In this document: positions 34,333 to 43,022 of the stretch, piece after piece
How positions within the stretch are numbered: the first letter of the stretch is position 1
How the letters are laid out: the number at the start of each line of letters is the position of its first letter
Assembly (NCBI GenBank): GCA_036403155.1
Contig: DASWRM010000020.1
Coordinates: forward strand, 1 to 54,023
Direction of reading: 5' to 3'
DNA: 54,023 bases
Source of the DNA: Gaiellales bacterium
GTDB lineage: Bacteria > Actinomycetota > Thermoleophilia > Gaiellales > JAICJC01
The notes under the pieces: generated by a model
Database searches by the model: none
What the model was told of the DNA's origin: nothing
The model's input: the letters and a program-made list of their open reading frames with translations, nothing else
Translations under genes and position numbers: made by a program

Positions 34333-35085
34333 GTGGGGCAGGTGATCGCGCTCGCGAACCAAAAGGGAGGAGTCGCGAAGACGACGACCACGCTGAACCT
34401 CGGCGCGGCCCTGGTCGAGCGCGGCAGGCGGGTGCTCTGCGTCGACCTCGATCCGCAGTCGAACCTGACGATGAGCCAGGGAATCGATCCCGACGATCTC
34501 GACCGCACGATGTTCGACGTGCTGGTGCACAAGACGCCGATCGAGGACGTCATCCAGCACCGTGAGGTCGATCTGGCAGCCTCCAGCATCGACCTGGCCG
34601 GGGCGGAGCTCGCGCTGTCGTCGATGATCGGGCGCGAGCGCGCGTTGCAGAAGGCGCTGCTCCCCGTGCGCGGCCGCTATGACTTCGTCCTGATCGACAC
34701 GCCGCCGTCGCTCGGGCTGCTGACCATCAATGCGCTGACGGCTGCCGACGGGGTGATCGTCCCCGTCCAGTGCGAGTACCTCTCCCTGCGCGGGCTGATC
34801 CAGCTCGAGAACACCCTGACGATGATCCGCGAGAACCTCAATCCGGACGTCCGCATTCGCGGCATCCTGCCGACGATGTTCGACGGGCGCACCTTGCACT
34901 CCCGTGAGGCGGTCGAGATCCTGCAGGAGAACTTCGGCGACCTCGTGTTCGAGACCAAGATCCGCAAGACCGTCCGCTACGCCGAAGCGCCCGTGAAGGG
35001 CACGTCCGTGCTCAAGTACGATACAAAGGGCAAGGCCGCCCGGGCCTACCGGGATCTGGCCGGGGAGGTGCTGCGAGATGGCTAA
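34333..35085 (+). CDS. parA: ParA/Soj family ATPase
   Basis: A 250-residue chromosome- or cargo-partition ATPase. The deviant Walker A is [16 protein letters not shown] (residues 9-24), with Ala in place of the usual Gly before Lys, a change also seen in other Soj proteins. Walker A-prime [15 protein letters not shown] and Walker [21 protein letters not shown] follow, and [16 protein letters not shown] is typical of chromosomal ParA. The GTG at 34333 is preferred because GGAGGAG lies 5 bases upstream; an ATG at 34252 would add 27 residues. No parB follows. Instead the gene overlaps ftsZ by 8 bases. Confidence 0.92.
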   Translation: MGQVIALANQKGGVAKTTTTLNLGAALVERGRRVLCVDLDPQSNLTMSQGIDPDDLDRTMFDVLVHKTPIEDVIQHREVDLAASSIDLAGAELALSSMIGRERALQKALLPVRGRYDFVLIDTPPSLGLLTINALTAADGVIVPVQCEYLSLRGLIQLENTLTMIRENLNPDVRIRGILPTMFDGRTLHSREAVEILQENFGDLVFETKIRKTVRYAEAPVKGTSVLKYDTKGKAARAYRDLAGEVLRDG

Positions 35086-36319
35086 GCGCAACAGCATGCG
35101 GGACGGCCCGCTCGCCCAGCTGTTCAAGGCGACCGACGCGGGGCAGGCCGCCGACAAGCCCGAGGAGCCGGAGGAGCCCGCGCGCGGCCGCGCGAAGCGG
35201 GCGGCCCCGCCGTCCGAGCCGGCGCGCCCCCAGCTTATCGACCTGCCGGACCCCGAGGACTCGGGCGCCTCACGCTTCCCCAGGCCTGACGGCCAGCCGT
35301 ACCTGGCGGTGATCCGCGTGGTCGGCGTCGGCGGCGGCGGCTGCAATGCGATCAACCGGATGATCGAGGCCGACGTCAAGGGCGTCGAGTTCATCGCGGT
35401 CAACACCGACATCCAGCAGCTGCAGATGTCGGACGCGCCGACCAAGATCCACATCGGGCGCGAGCAGACCCAGGGGCTGGGCTCCGGGGCCGACCCGGAG
35501 GTGGGCCGCCAGGCTGCGGAGGGGAGCTACGACCGCATCAAGACCGTGCTGCGCGGGTCGGACATGGTGTTCGTGACCGCCGGCGAGGGCGGCGGCACGG
35601 GAACCGGCGCGGCGCCGGTGATCGCGCGCATCGCGCGCGAGGTGGGGGCCCTCACGGTCGGCATCGTCACGTCGCCGTTCGGCTTCGAGGGCTCGCGGCG
35701 CAGCTCGCAGGCGCGCGGCGGCGTCGAGGCGCTGCGCGATGCGTCCGACACGGTGATCGTGATCCCCAACGACCGGCTGCTCGAGGTGCTCGAGAAGGGC
35801 ACCAGCCTGGTCGAGGCGTTCAGGATCGCCGACGACGTGCTTCGCCAGGGTGTGCAGGGCATCTGCGACCTGATCACGCTCCCCGGGCTGATCAATCTCG
35901 ACTTCGCCGACGTCAAGGCCGTCATGTCCGGCGCAGGCACCGCGATGATGGGCATCGGCGTGGCAACCGGGCCGAACAGGGCTGCCGAGGCCGCCACCCG
36001 GGCAGTGCACAGTCCGCTGATCGACCACGAGGTGCGAGGGGCGCGCGGCATCCTGCTGTCGATCTCGGGCGGCAGCGACGTGTCGCTGCACGAGGTCAAC
36101 GAGGCCGCCGAGATCGTCCGCGCTGCCTCTGACGACCGCACGAACATCATCTTCGGCGCCACGGTCGACGAGCAGCTGGCCGGGCAGATGTGGGTGACGG
36201 TCGTTGCCACCGGGTTCTCGCTCACCGGTTCCCCCGGCACCGGTCCCGCGCGCGCTGAGCGACCGGTCACGCCGGCGCCGGACGATCTGCTCGAGCCGCC
36301 GAGCTTCCTGCAGGGATAG
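35078..36319 (+). CDS. ftsZ: Cell division GTPase FtsZ with N-terminal extension
   Basis: A 413-residue FtsZ. The conserved GTPase starts only at residue 75 ([21 protein letters not shown]), carries the tubulin signature GGGTGTG at 171-177, [14 protein letters not shown], and an intact T7 loop NLDFAD at 273-278, so it should bind and hydrolyse GTP and polymerise. The C-terminal linker is short (about 22 residues) and ends in a ZipA/FtsA/SepF-type tail LEPPSFL. The first 74 residues are a charged, proline-rich, probably disordered arm starting [16 protein letters not shown]. It is coupled to parA (8-base overlap) and followed by gamma-glutamyltransferase after 4 bases, not by division genes. 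Confidence 0.95.
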   Translation: MAKRNSMRDGPLAQLFKATDAGQAADKPEEPEEPARGRAKRAAPPSEPARPQLIDLPDPEDSGASRFPRPDGQPYLAVIRVVGVGGGGCNAINRMIEADVKGVEFIAVNTDIQQLQMSDAPTKIHIGREQTQGLGSGADPEVGRQAAEGSYDRIKTVLRGSDMVFVTAGEGGGTGTGAAPVIARIAREVGALTVGIVTSPFGFEGSRRSSQARGGVEALRDASDTVIVIPNDRLLEVLEKGTSLVEAFRIADDVLRQGVQGICDLITLPGLINLDFADVKAVMSGAGTAMMGIGVATGPNRAAEAATRAVHSPLIDHEVRGARGILLSISGGSDVSLHEVNEAAEIVRAASDDRTNIIFGATVDEQLAGQMWVTVVATGFSLTGSPGTGPARAERPVTPAPDDLLEPPSFLQG

Positions 36320-36323
36320 CGCC

Positions 36324-37907
36324 GTGCGCGGCGCGATCGCGGCGGGTCATGAGATGACCGCGCGCGCCGGCGCGGCGGCGCTCGAAGCGGGCGGCACTGC
36401 GGTCGACGCCGTCGTGGCGGCCGGTGTCATGTCGTGGGCGGCGGAGTCCGCGCTCACCGGCCCGTGCGGCGGCGGATTCGTGCTCGTCCGGCCCGCCCGC
36501 GGCGGGCCGTCGCTGCTCGACGCGTTTGCGGCGATCCCGGGCCGCGACGTGCCCGGCTCGCGGCGGCTGGTCGACATGGAGTCCGTCCTCGTCCCGTTCG
36601 ACGAGCAGACCACCCAGGTCTTCCACATCGGACCGGCCACCTGCGCGGTGCCCGGCGTTCTGGCCGGGCTGCATGCCGTCCACCGCCGCTTCGGCCGGCT
36701 GCCGTGGCGCGACCTGGCGATGCCGGCGGCCGAGGCGGCTTCGGCCGGTGTCCCGACGAACGCCGGCCAGAGCCGGGTGTTCGAGGCGATTCGCGTGATC
36801 CTGACCAGCACGCCGGAGGCGCGGACGATCTTCGAGCCGGACGGGCGCTACGTCGCCGAAGGCGACGCGGTGCGGCAGCCCGAGCTGGCCGAGTCGATCG
36901 CGCGGCTCGCGGAGCGCGGCCCGGACGAGCTCTATCGCGGCGACCTGGGCCGGGCGGTGGTCGCCCACCAGCACGAGACGGGCGGACGCCTGACGATGGC
37001 CGACCTCGCCGCCTACCGGCCGGTGTGGCGGCGGCCGCTGCGGATTGGCTACCGCGATGTCGAGCTCTCCACGAACCCCCCGCCGTCGAGTGGCGGCGTG
37101 CTGATCGCCTACATGCTCGCGGTGCTCGGCCCGGTGACGGAGGGGATGGCGGCCGGCGACGCGAGCACGCTGCGCGCGCTGGCCGAGGCGATGCGCGCCG
37201 CAGGCCGGCGGCGTGACGCCGCCTTCTCGCGCTTGCTTCATCGCGGCGGCCTGGCGCGGCACCTGCTGGCGGACGCCTCCGTGCGCGCCGGCCGGGACGA
37301 GGTTGCGGCGGCGCTGCGAGGCGCCCCCACCGAGTCGCGGCCGCTCGTCAGCGATCGCGGCACCACGCACATCTCGGTCGTTGACGCCGAGGGCAACGCG
37401 GCCGCGTTCACCGCCTCGAACGGCAGCCACTCCGGCGTCTTCGTGCCCGGGACCGGCCTGCACCTGAACAACATGATGGGCGAGGAGGATCTGGCAGCAG
37501 GCCGTCATCTCAGCCCGGGCACCCGCCTCACGAGCATGCAGGCACCGACCATCCTCGAGCGTGACGGCGCGGTGCGGCTGGTGGTCGGCTCGAGCGGATC
37601 GAACCGGCTGCGGTCCGCAATCACGCAGGTGATCCGCAACGTGGTCGACCACGGGATGGACGTCCAGGACGCCGTGTCATTCCCGCGCGTGCACGTCGAG
37701 GGAGGGCGGCTGGACTGCGAGGGCGGGCTTGACCCCGCGCAGCTCGACCGGCTGGAGCGCTGGGGCGAGCAGCTGGTGCGGTTCGAGGGCCTCAACCTCT
37801 ACTTCGGCGGGGCGAATGCGGTGCTGGCGGACGAGGACGGTACGCTCTCGGCGGCGGGCGATCCCCGCAGGTCCTGCTTCGGCCTGGTGCTCGGCGAGGC
37901 GTCCTAG
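36324..37907 (+). CDS. Gamma-glutamyltransferase-like Ntn hydrolase
   Basis: A 527-residue self-processing enzyme. The N-terminal part begins VRGAIAAGHEMTARAGAAALEAGGTAVDAVVAA. The autocleavage and nucleophile Thr is in DRGTTHISVVDAEGNAAAFT near residue 350, and the substrate loop is TRLTSMQAPTILERDGAVRLVVGSSG. There is no signal peptide, so it belongs with the cytosolic YwrD-type relatives rather than with periplasmic glutathione-degrading GGT. The donor substrate is therefore uncertain. The GTG start lies 4 bases after the ftsZ stop, so it is probably in the parA-ftsZ transcript. The stop CTAG is shared with the convergent transporter remnant. Confidence 0.92.
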   Translation: MRGAIAAGHEMTARAGAAALEAGGTAVDAVVAAGVMSWAAESALTGPCGGGFVLVRPARGGPSLLDAFAAIPGRDVPGSRRLVDMESVLVPFDEQTTQVFHIGPATCAVPGVLAGLHAVHRRFGRLPWRDLAMPAAEAASAGVPTNAGQSRVFEAIRVILTSTPEARTIFEPDGRYVAEGDAVRQPELAESIARLAERGPDELYRGDLGRAVVAHQHETGGRLTMADLAAYRPVWRRPLRIGYRDVELSTNPPPSSGGVLIAYMLAVLGPVTEGMAAGDASTLRALAEAMRAAGRRRDAAFSRLLHRGGLARHLLADASVRAGRDEVAAALRGAPTESRPLVSDRGTTHISVVDAEGNAAAFTASNGSHSGVFVPGTGLHLNNMMGEEDLAAGRHLSPGTRLTSMQAPTILERDGAVRLVVGSSGSNRLRSAITQVIRNVVDHGMDVQDAVSFPRVHVEGGRLDCEGGLDPAQLDRLERWGEQLVRFEGLNLYFGGANAVLADEDGTLSAAGDPRRSCFGLVLGEAS

Positions 37908-38785
37908 ATGGCAGCGGCCGCCGCGGCCCGCCGCCCCCTGGACGCGACGTACACGCCGGCGAGCACGAGCACGGCGCCCGGCACGAACGTCGTGGGCAGC
38001 GGGTCTCGGAGGAGCAGCCACGACAGCCCTGCGCCAAGGATGGGCTGGGCGTAGAGCGAGGCGCCCACAGCCGCGGCGGGCAGGCCGTGCAGCGCCCGGT
38101 TCCACAGCACGTAGGCGACCACGCTGTTGCCGATCCCCAGATACAGGACCATGAGCCAGGTGCGCGGGCCGGCGCCGTTCACGCCGCCGCGTGCGGCGAT
38201 CTCCACGAGCATCGGCACGAGCCCTCAGATGGCGCCGAGCAGGCTGATCACCGCCGTCAGCTCGAGCGGGGTGCAGAGCGAGAGATAGCCCTTGCTCGAG
38301 ACCGTGTACCAGGAGAATGCGAGGCCGGTGCCCAGCAGGAATACGACGCCGAGCAGGCTCGCGCCATGCGACGTGCCGAGGCCGGCGACGAGCAGCGAGC
38401 CGGCGAGGCCGATCCCGAGCCCGGCCCCCGTGCGGCGGCTGAAGTGCTCGCCGAGGAGCAGCGCGGCCCAGACCGCGATCAGCACCGGCTCGAGCCCGAC
38501 GATGATGGCGGCGATCGCCGAGTTGGCATGGTTGATGCCGTAGTAGATCAGCACCATCTGTCCCCACAGCCCGACCGCCGAGACCGCCGACAGGTGCAGC
38601 AGCTGAGGCCGCGTCAGCCGCCGCAGCACGGGAATGCCGACCGGGGCGAGCACGGCTGCGGCGATCGCGAACCGCATGCCGGTGAGCGTGAACGCACCGA
38701 GCGCGCGAAGCGCCACCTCGCTCGCCGGGAAGGCGCCCGCGTAGACGCAGTTGGCGGCAGCGAGCGCCACGAGCGGGTGCCGCAC
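37904..38785 (-). pseudogene. EamA/DMT-family transporter broken by an in-frame TGA
   Basis: The two halves lie in the same frame. The first 186 codons give helices such as FAIAAAVLAPVGIPVL, GLWGQMVLIYYGINHANSAIAAIIVGLEPVLIAVWAALLLGE and LLGVVFLLGTGLAFSWYTVSSKG. A TGA at 38225-38227 stops the frame after SLLGAI. The second half resumes at once with GLVPMLVEIAARG, then VLYLGIGNSVVAYVLWNRALHGLPAAAVGASLYAQPILGAGLSWLLL. Together they make 293 codons, the standard length of a ten-helix EamA exporter. A point mutation (for example from TGG or CGA) or a read error would explain it. A GTG or ATG just after the stop could restart the C-terminal half. Confidence 0.85.
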
Positions 38786-38801
38786 GCCGGCCGCCCGCCT
38801 C

Positions 38802-39419
38802 TCAGTCGCCGTGCGGCACCTTGCCGTTCGTCTGCGCGCGCTCGCGGATCTGCTCGATCTGGGCGAGCGCCTGGAGGCCGCGAGCGAGCAGGTCGACGAT
38901 CGCCATCAGACGGCCGCTCTCGGACCGCAGCTCGAGGACGCGCTGCTTCTCGGCGGCCGGGAAGTCGACGCGCGCCATGATCGCGTAGCTGAGCGGCTGG
39001 TCGCCTGCGAGCAGGTCCTCCTCCGGATCGCCGCCGCCGGCCGACGCGATCTTCCGGTACAGGTCGAGCACGGGTCCCGGCTCCTCCGTCACGGTGAGAT
39101 CCTCCGGCGCGGCCTCGACCATGGCGGTGGTGTAGGCGCGGCCACGCGTGATCTCGACCACCCGCAGCACATCGGTGCCCTCGACCACGATGTTCATGCG
39201 GCCGTCCTCGAACTCCTCCAGCACCTCGTCGACGCTCGCGGCGCACCCCAGCTCGCGCGTCCCCTCCTCGTCGGCGTAGAGCAGCAGGAAGTCCTCGCCC
39301 TGGGCGACGCACTCGCCGATCAGCTGCTTGTAGCGCTCCTCGAAGACGTGCAGCGGCATCCGCTCGCCCGGCACGAGCACCGTTGGCAACGCAAAGATGC
39401 CGATCTCTCGTGTGGCCAT
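38802..39419 (-). CDS. LON substrate-binding domain protein
   Basis: A 205-residue protein made only of the Lon N-terminal (LAN/PUA-like) domain: IFALPTVLVPGERMPLHVFEERYKQLIGEC, then RMNIVVEGTDVLRVVEI and a helical C-terminal half with VDFPAAEKQRVLELRSESGRLMAIVDLL. It has neither the AAA+ nor the protease part of Lon. Such stand-alone proteins are common in actinobacteria and may bind peptides or act as adaptors. The ATG at 39419 matches the family N-terminus. It lies 16 bases before the broken EamA gene on the same strand. Confidence 0.93.
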   Translation of the reverse strand: MATREIGIFALPTVLVPGERMPLHVFEERYKQLIGECVAQGEDFLLLYADEEGTRELGCAASVDEVLEEFEDGRMNIVVEGTDVLRVVEITRGRAYTTAMVEAAPEDLTVTEEPGPVLDLYRKIASAGGGDPEEDLLAGDQPLSYAIMARVDFPAAEKQRVLELRSESGRLMAIVDLLARGLQALAQIEQIRERAQTNGKVPHGD

Positions 39420-39473
39420 CGGAGGCTTCGTACTGTAACCCGGGAGCGATTCGCCGACGCTGGACGGCGGCCG

Positions 39474-39479
39474 TACAAT
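39474..39479 (+). promoter_or_regulatory. Candidate -10 element upstream of secreted protein
   Basis: A TACAAT hexamer lies 21 bases before the GTG at 39501 and would put the transcript start near 39486. The -35 position (around 39450-39456) is weak (TTCGCC). The AT-rich hexamer stands out in this GC-rich sequence, but the call rests on it alone. Confidence 0.3.
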
Positions 39480-39500
39480 TCGGCTGGCTCCAAACCGATC

Positions 39501-40457
39501 GTGACCAAACGACTCCTGATCCTCTCCCTCGCCGTGCTGGGCGCCGTGCTGGGCGCCTGGCTGGCCGCAACGGCGCCCGCGTCCGCCGCGAGCTACCTGA
39601 CCGTGGCCTTCGGCCGCGGCCAGTGGGCGTCGGCCAAGAGCCAGACGACCTGCTCGGTGCAGCAGAACACGGTCACGCTGAACTCGGTCGCTCAGGCCCT
39701 CGCCGCCCGCAAGATCCGGCCGACGGTCACGGTCCAGCTCCAGTTCACGCAGGAGACGACCCGGCACTGCGTCGGCCAGATCATGTACGGCAGCTGGAGC
39801 GACCTGCAATCGCTGCACACCACCTATGGCTGGGAGGCCGTCAGTGCCGGCGACACGACCGCCGACTACACGACGCTCAGCGACGCGGACGTCCAGGCGC
39901 ACGCGTGCGGGACGCTCTCGGCGTTTCGGGCACACGGATTCACCCGTGCGTGGGGCATGTTCGCCTTCCCGAACAGCAGGTCGGACGCGCGCACGCAGGC
40001 CATCGTCGACGGCTGCTTCTCGTTCTTCCGCGGGTACAGCAACACCAAGGTGAACACGCTGCCGGTGGCGGCGCCGTTCCGTGCGCGGACGTACTCGCTG
40101 ACCGGCGGCCGGTGCAACGACCCGGCAAGCCCCTGCTCCACGATGCCGCTGCCGACGACCTACGTCTACCTCGACCCGCAGGCGGCGATCGACCTCATCA
40201 ACGCCACACCGGCCAACGGCTGGGCGATCTTCCAGGGCTACCGGTTCGTCACCGGCACGACCCCGAACTGGGACTGCTCCTCCTCCGACTGGCACGACCA
40301 CTGGACGCACCTCCAGGAGGAGTACTGCTGGAACGACTACCTGCACATCCTCGACAGCCTGCGAACCGGATTCACGACCATCGACCCTGCCGGCGCCGGC
40401 ATCCTGCAGGGCCGCAGCTTCGCCGTGGCATCGCGGCAGGTCGTCCTCCACCGCTGA
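39501..40457 (+). CDS. Secreted NodB-fold-like (deacetylase-like) protein
   Basis: A 318-residue exported protein: signal peptide KRLLILSLAVLGAVLGAWLAATAPASAA, then LTVAFGRGQWASAK, TVTLNSVAQALAARKIRPTVTVQLQFT, LQSLHTTYGWEAVSAGDTTADYTTLSD, CGTLSAFRAHGFTRAWGMFAFPN and CFSFFRGYSN. This order of strands and helices resembles the polysaccharide deacetylase fold, where the first motif is normally D-D-G and a later one H-x-x-x-H/T. Here the first motif is GRGQW and the metal pair is not evident, so catalysis is doubtful. Nine or ten cysteines suggest disulfides. The GTG at 39501 was chosen because the signal peptide begins there. Confidence 0.8.
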   Translation: MTKRLLILSLAVLGAVLGAWLAATAPASAASYLTVAFGRGQWASAKSQTTCSVQQNTVTLNSVAQALAARKIRPTVTVQLQFTQETTRHCVGQIMYGSWSDLQSLHTTYGWEAVSAGDTTADYTTLSDADVQAHACGTLSAFRAHGFTRAWGMFAFPNSRSDARTQAIVDGCFSFFRGYSNTKVNTLPVAAPFRARTYSLTGGRCNDPASPCSTMPLPTTYVYLDPQAAIDLINATPANGWAIFQGYRFVTGTTPNWDCSSSDWHDHWTHLQEEYCWNDYLHILDSLRTGFTTIDPAGAGILQGRSFAVASRQVVLHR

Positions 40458-40506
40458 GGGCGGCGGCCCGTCCGGTGCAGCGGTCGGCGTTGGTACCCTC
40501 CGCACC

Positions 40507-41589
40507 GTGCACGCGCGCCCGGAGATCGCGGATCTGAGCCCCTATACGCCGGGGAAGCCGGTGTCGGCGCTGCGGCGGGAGCTCGGCCTCGACACAATCG
40601 TGAAGCTCGCCTCCAACGAGGGGCCGTTCGGCCCGTTTCCCGCGGCGCGCGCCGCGCTCGCGGAGGCGCTCCCGGGATTGAACCGCTATCCCGAGCGGGC
40701 CGCGGAGCTCCAGGAGCGGCTCGCGACGCGTCATGGCGTGGCCCCCGAGCGCATCGCCCAGGGAAACGGCGCGGACGGTGTGATCGCGAACATCGCGCTC
40801 GCCTACCTGCGGCCGGGGGACGAGGTGTTGATGGGCTGGCCGTCGTTCGTCAGCTACCGGCTGGCCGCCGTCAAGATGGGAGCGATTCCCGTGCAGGTAC
40901 CGCTGGCGGGCGGTAGCTACGACCTCGAGGCCCTCGCCGGCGCGGTCACGCCGGCCACGCGGCTGGTGTACGTCTGCAGCCCGAACAATCCGACCGGCGG
41001 GATCGTCGAACGCGACGCCCTCGGCGCCTTCCTGGAAACGGTCCCCGACCGGGTGCTGGTCGTGATCGATGCGGCGTACCACGAATACGTCACGGACCCC
41101 GGCCACGTCGACGCGGTGGCCGAGCACGGGCACCGGCCGAACGTGGTCGTCCTGCGGACGTTCTCGAAGCTGTTCGGCCTGGCCGGGCTTCGGGTCGGCT
41201 ACGCGGTCGCCCCGGCGGGCGTCGCTGCGGAGCTGGCCAAGGTGCGGGGGCCGTTCGACGTCTCGGAGCTCGCGAACATCGCCGCGGTTGCCAGCCTCGA
41301 CGACGACGACGAGTGCGCGCGCCGGCGCGAGGTGAACCGGGTGGAGCGGCAGCGGCTCGTGTCGGCGCTCGAGGAGCGCGGGCTCGCGGTGTTCCCCGCG
41401 GCCGCGAACTTCGTCTGCATCGATGTCGGCGACGGAGCGGCGCTGGCGGCCCGGCTCGAGCAGGAGGGCGTCATCGTGCGGCCGCTCGCGCCGTTCGGCG
41501 CCCCGGGCTGCGTGCGGGTGACCGTGGGGCTCCCCGAGCACGACGACGCCTTCCTCGCCGCTCTCGATCGCTGTCTCCAGCCGGCATGA
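40507..41589 (+). CDS. hisC: Histidinol-phosphate aminotransferase family protein
   Basis: A 360-residue fold-type I PLP aminotransferase close to HisC, which converts imidazole-acetol phosphate to histidinol phosphate. LASNEGPFGPFPAARAAL, RYPERAAELQERLA and GNGADGVIANIALAYLRPGDEVLM are the family openings. CSPNNPTGGIV binds PLP phosphate, VIDAAYHEYV carries the PLP Asp/Tyr, and the Schiff-base Lys is in RTFSKLFGLAGLRVGYAVA. No other his gene is nearby, so a role as a general aromatic or other aminotransferase cannot be excluded. It overlaps meaB by 4 bases. Confidence 0.9.
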   Translation: MHARPEIADLSPYTPGKPVSALRRELGLDTIVKLASNEGPFGPFPAARAALAEALPGLNRYPERAAELQERLATRHGVAPERIAQGNGADGVIANIALAYLRPGDEVLMGWPSFVSYRLAAVKMGAIPVQVPLAGGSYDLEALAGAVTPATRLVYVCSPNNPTGGIVERDALGAFLETVPDRVLVVIDAAYHEYVTDPGHVDAVAEHGHRPNVVVLRTFSKLFGLAGLRVGYAVAPAGVAAELAKVRGPFDVSELANIAAVASLDDDDECARRREVNRVERQRLVSALEERGLAVFPAAANFVCIDVGDGAALAARLEQEGVIVRPLAPFGAPGCVRVTVGLPEHDDAFLAALDRCLQPA

Positions 41590-42560
41590 GCCGGCGGCAG
41601 CCCGACCTCGCGTCGCTGCGCGACGGCGTTCTGGCCGGCGAGAAGCGCGCCGTCGCTCGCGCGATCTCGCTCGTCGAGGATCGCGACGAGGAGGCGTACC
41701 GGCTGGTCGCGGAGCTCTACCCGCACACCGGCTCCGCCATCGTCGCCGGCTTCACCGGCCCTCCGGGCGTCGGCAAGTCGAGCCTCCTGTCGGCGCTCGT
41801 CACGCTGCTGCGACGCGATGGGCAGACCGTCGGCGTGGTGTCGATCGACCCCGCCAGCCCGTTCTCCCACGGCGCGGTGCTCGGCGACCGCATCCGGCTG
41901 ACCGAGCACTTCCTCGACCCGGGGGTCTTCATCCGGTCGATGTCGACCCGGGGGCACCTCGGCGGCATCTCGGAGGCGACGCTCCAGGCCCTCCTCGTGC
42001 TCGACGCCTCGGGCAAGCAGGTGCTGCTGCTCGAGACCGTCGGCGTGGGGCAGAGCGAGGTCGATGTGGCCACCTCCGCCGACACCGTCGTCCTGGTGCT
42101 GATGCCCGGCTCGGGCGATTCCGTGCAGGCGCTGAAGGCCGGCATCATGGAGATCCCGGACGTGATCGTGATCAACAAGTCCGATCACCCTGCCGCGCGC
42201 ACGATGCGCAGCGAGATCAGGTCGATCCTGTCGCTCGTCCGCGAACGCGAGTGGAAGGTGCCGATCGTCGAGACGGAGGCGCTGCGCGGCGAGGGCGTTG
42301 CCGGACTCTGGCAGGCGGTGCTCGACCACCGGGCGTTCCTGCAGCGCGACGGCGGCCTCGACCGGAGGCGGCGGCGGAGCATCGAGCACGAGGTGGTGGC
42401 GGTGGCGGTCGCCCAGGCGCGCCGCCGCCTGAGCGAGGCGGTTGCGGAGGACCCCGAGGTGCGGGTGCTGCTCGACCGCGTCCACGCGCGCGACCTCGAC
42501 CCGCTCACGGCAACCCGGGAGATCGCAGAGCGGGTGCTGCGCCGGCCGCCGAGCGGCTGA
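41586..42560 (+). CDS. meaB: MeaB/ArgK-type G-protein chaperone of methylmalonyl-CoA mutase
   Basis: A 324-residue SIMIBI GTPase. The P-loop is GFTGPPGVGKSSLLSAL near residues 54-70, switch II region LLLETVGVGQSEVDVA, the base-recognition motif INKSDH, and a C-terminal dimerisation helix pair (RRRRSIEHEVVAVAVAQARRRL). MeaB proteins gate cobalamin loading and protect B12-dependent mutases. No mutase gene lies in the window, so the partner is elsewhere. The ATG overlaps the hisC stop (ATGA). Confidence 0.94.
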   Translation: MSRRQPDLASLRDGVLAGEKRAVARAISLVEDRDEEAYRLVAELYPHTGSAIVAGFTGPPGVGKSSLLSALVTLLRRDGQTVGVVSIDPASPFSHGAVLGDRIRLTEHFLDPGVFIRSMSTRGHLGGISEATLQALLVLDASGKQVLLLETVGVGQSEVDVATSADTVVLVLMPGSGDSVQALKAGIMEIPDVIVINKSDHPAARTMRSEIRSILSLVREREWKVPIVETEALRGEGVAGLWQAVLDHRAFLQRDGGLDRRRRRSIEHEVVAVAVAQARRRLSEAVAEDPEVRVLLDRVHARDLDPLTATREIAERVLRRPPSG

Positions 42561-42590
42561 AGGGTGTGCCGTCCGGACGCGGCCGCGGGG

Positions 42591-42992
42591 TCACCCGATC
42601 GCGTCGATGGGCGCCAGCGGGACGATGCCCTCCGCACTCCGGGCCAGCCCGGCGTCGAGGGTCACCAGCGCGTCGCCCTGCAGCCGGGTGAGCGCCAGGT
42701 ACTCCGCGTCATAGGTGCCCTGCCAGCCCTGCTGCTCAGCGATCTCCCACGCGACCCGTCGTAGCACCGCGTCGCCGAGCAGCCGGATCTTCAGGCCCGG
42801 CGGGCCGACCCGGCCGATCAGGTCGCGCGCCTCGTCGGGGGCCAGCTCGCCCCGGTGCACCGCTTCGCGAAGGGCGTTCAGCGTCTGCGAGCGAAGCAGC
42901 GTCGGTGCGAGCAGCTCGTGACCGGAGGCGACCTGCACGCCGGAGCGGGCGATGTGGATCGCCGCGGTGGCGTCGACGACGAACCTGGTCAC
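42591..42992 (-). CDS. Orphan PIN-domain (VapC-like) protein
   Basis: A 133-residue PIN-domain protein. Asp7 in FVVDATAAIH and the later acidic residues in GTYDAEYLALTRLQGDALVTLDAGL fit the nuclease site. The second acidic position, usually Glu, reads Gln here (LLRSQTLNAL). Its closest general pattern is the VapC family of ribonuclease toxins. No antitoxin is found: only 30 bases separate the start from the pyrophosphatase stop, and downstream is convergent meaB. It may be an orphan toxin or a domesticated nuclease. The GTG at 42992 is the only good start. Confidence 0.8.
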   Translation of the reverse strand: MTRFVVDATAAIHIARSGVQVASGHELLAPTLLRSQTLNALREAVHRGELAPDEARDLIGRVGPPGLKIRLLGDAVLRRVAWEIAEQQGWQGTYDAEYLALTRLQGDALVTLDAGLARSAEGIVPLAPIDAIG

Positions 42993-43022
42993 GCTCGCGA
43001 CACTACCCGTGCGACCGAACCG

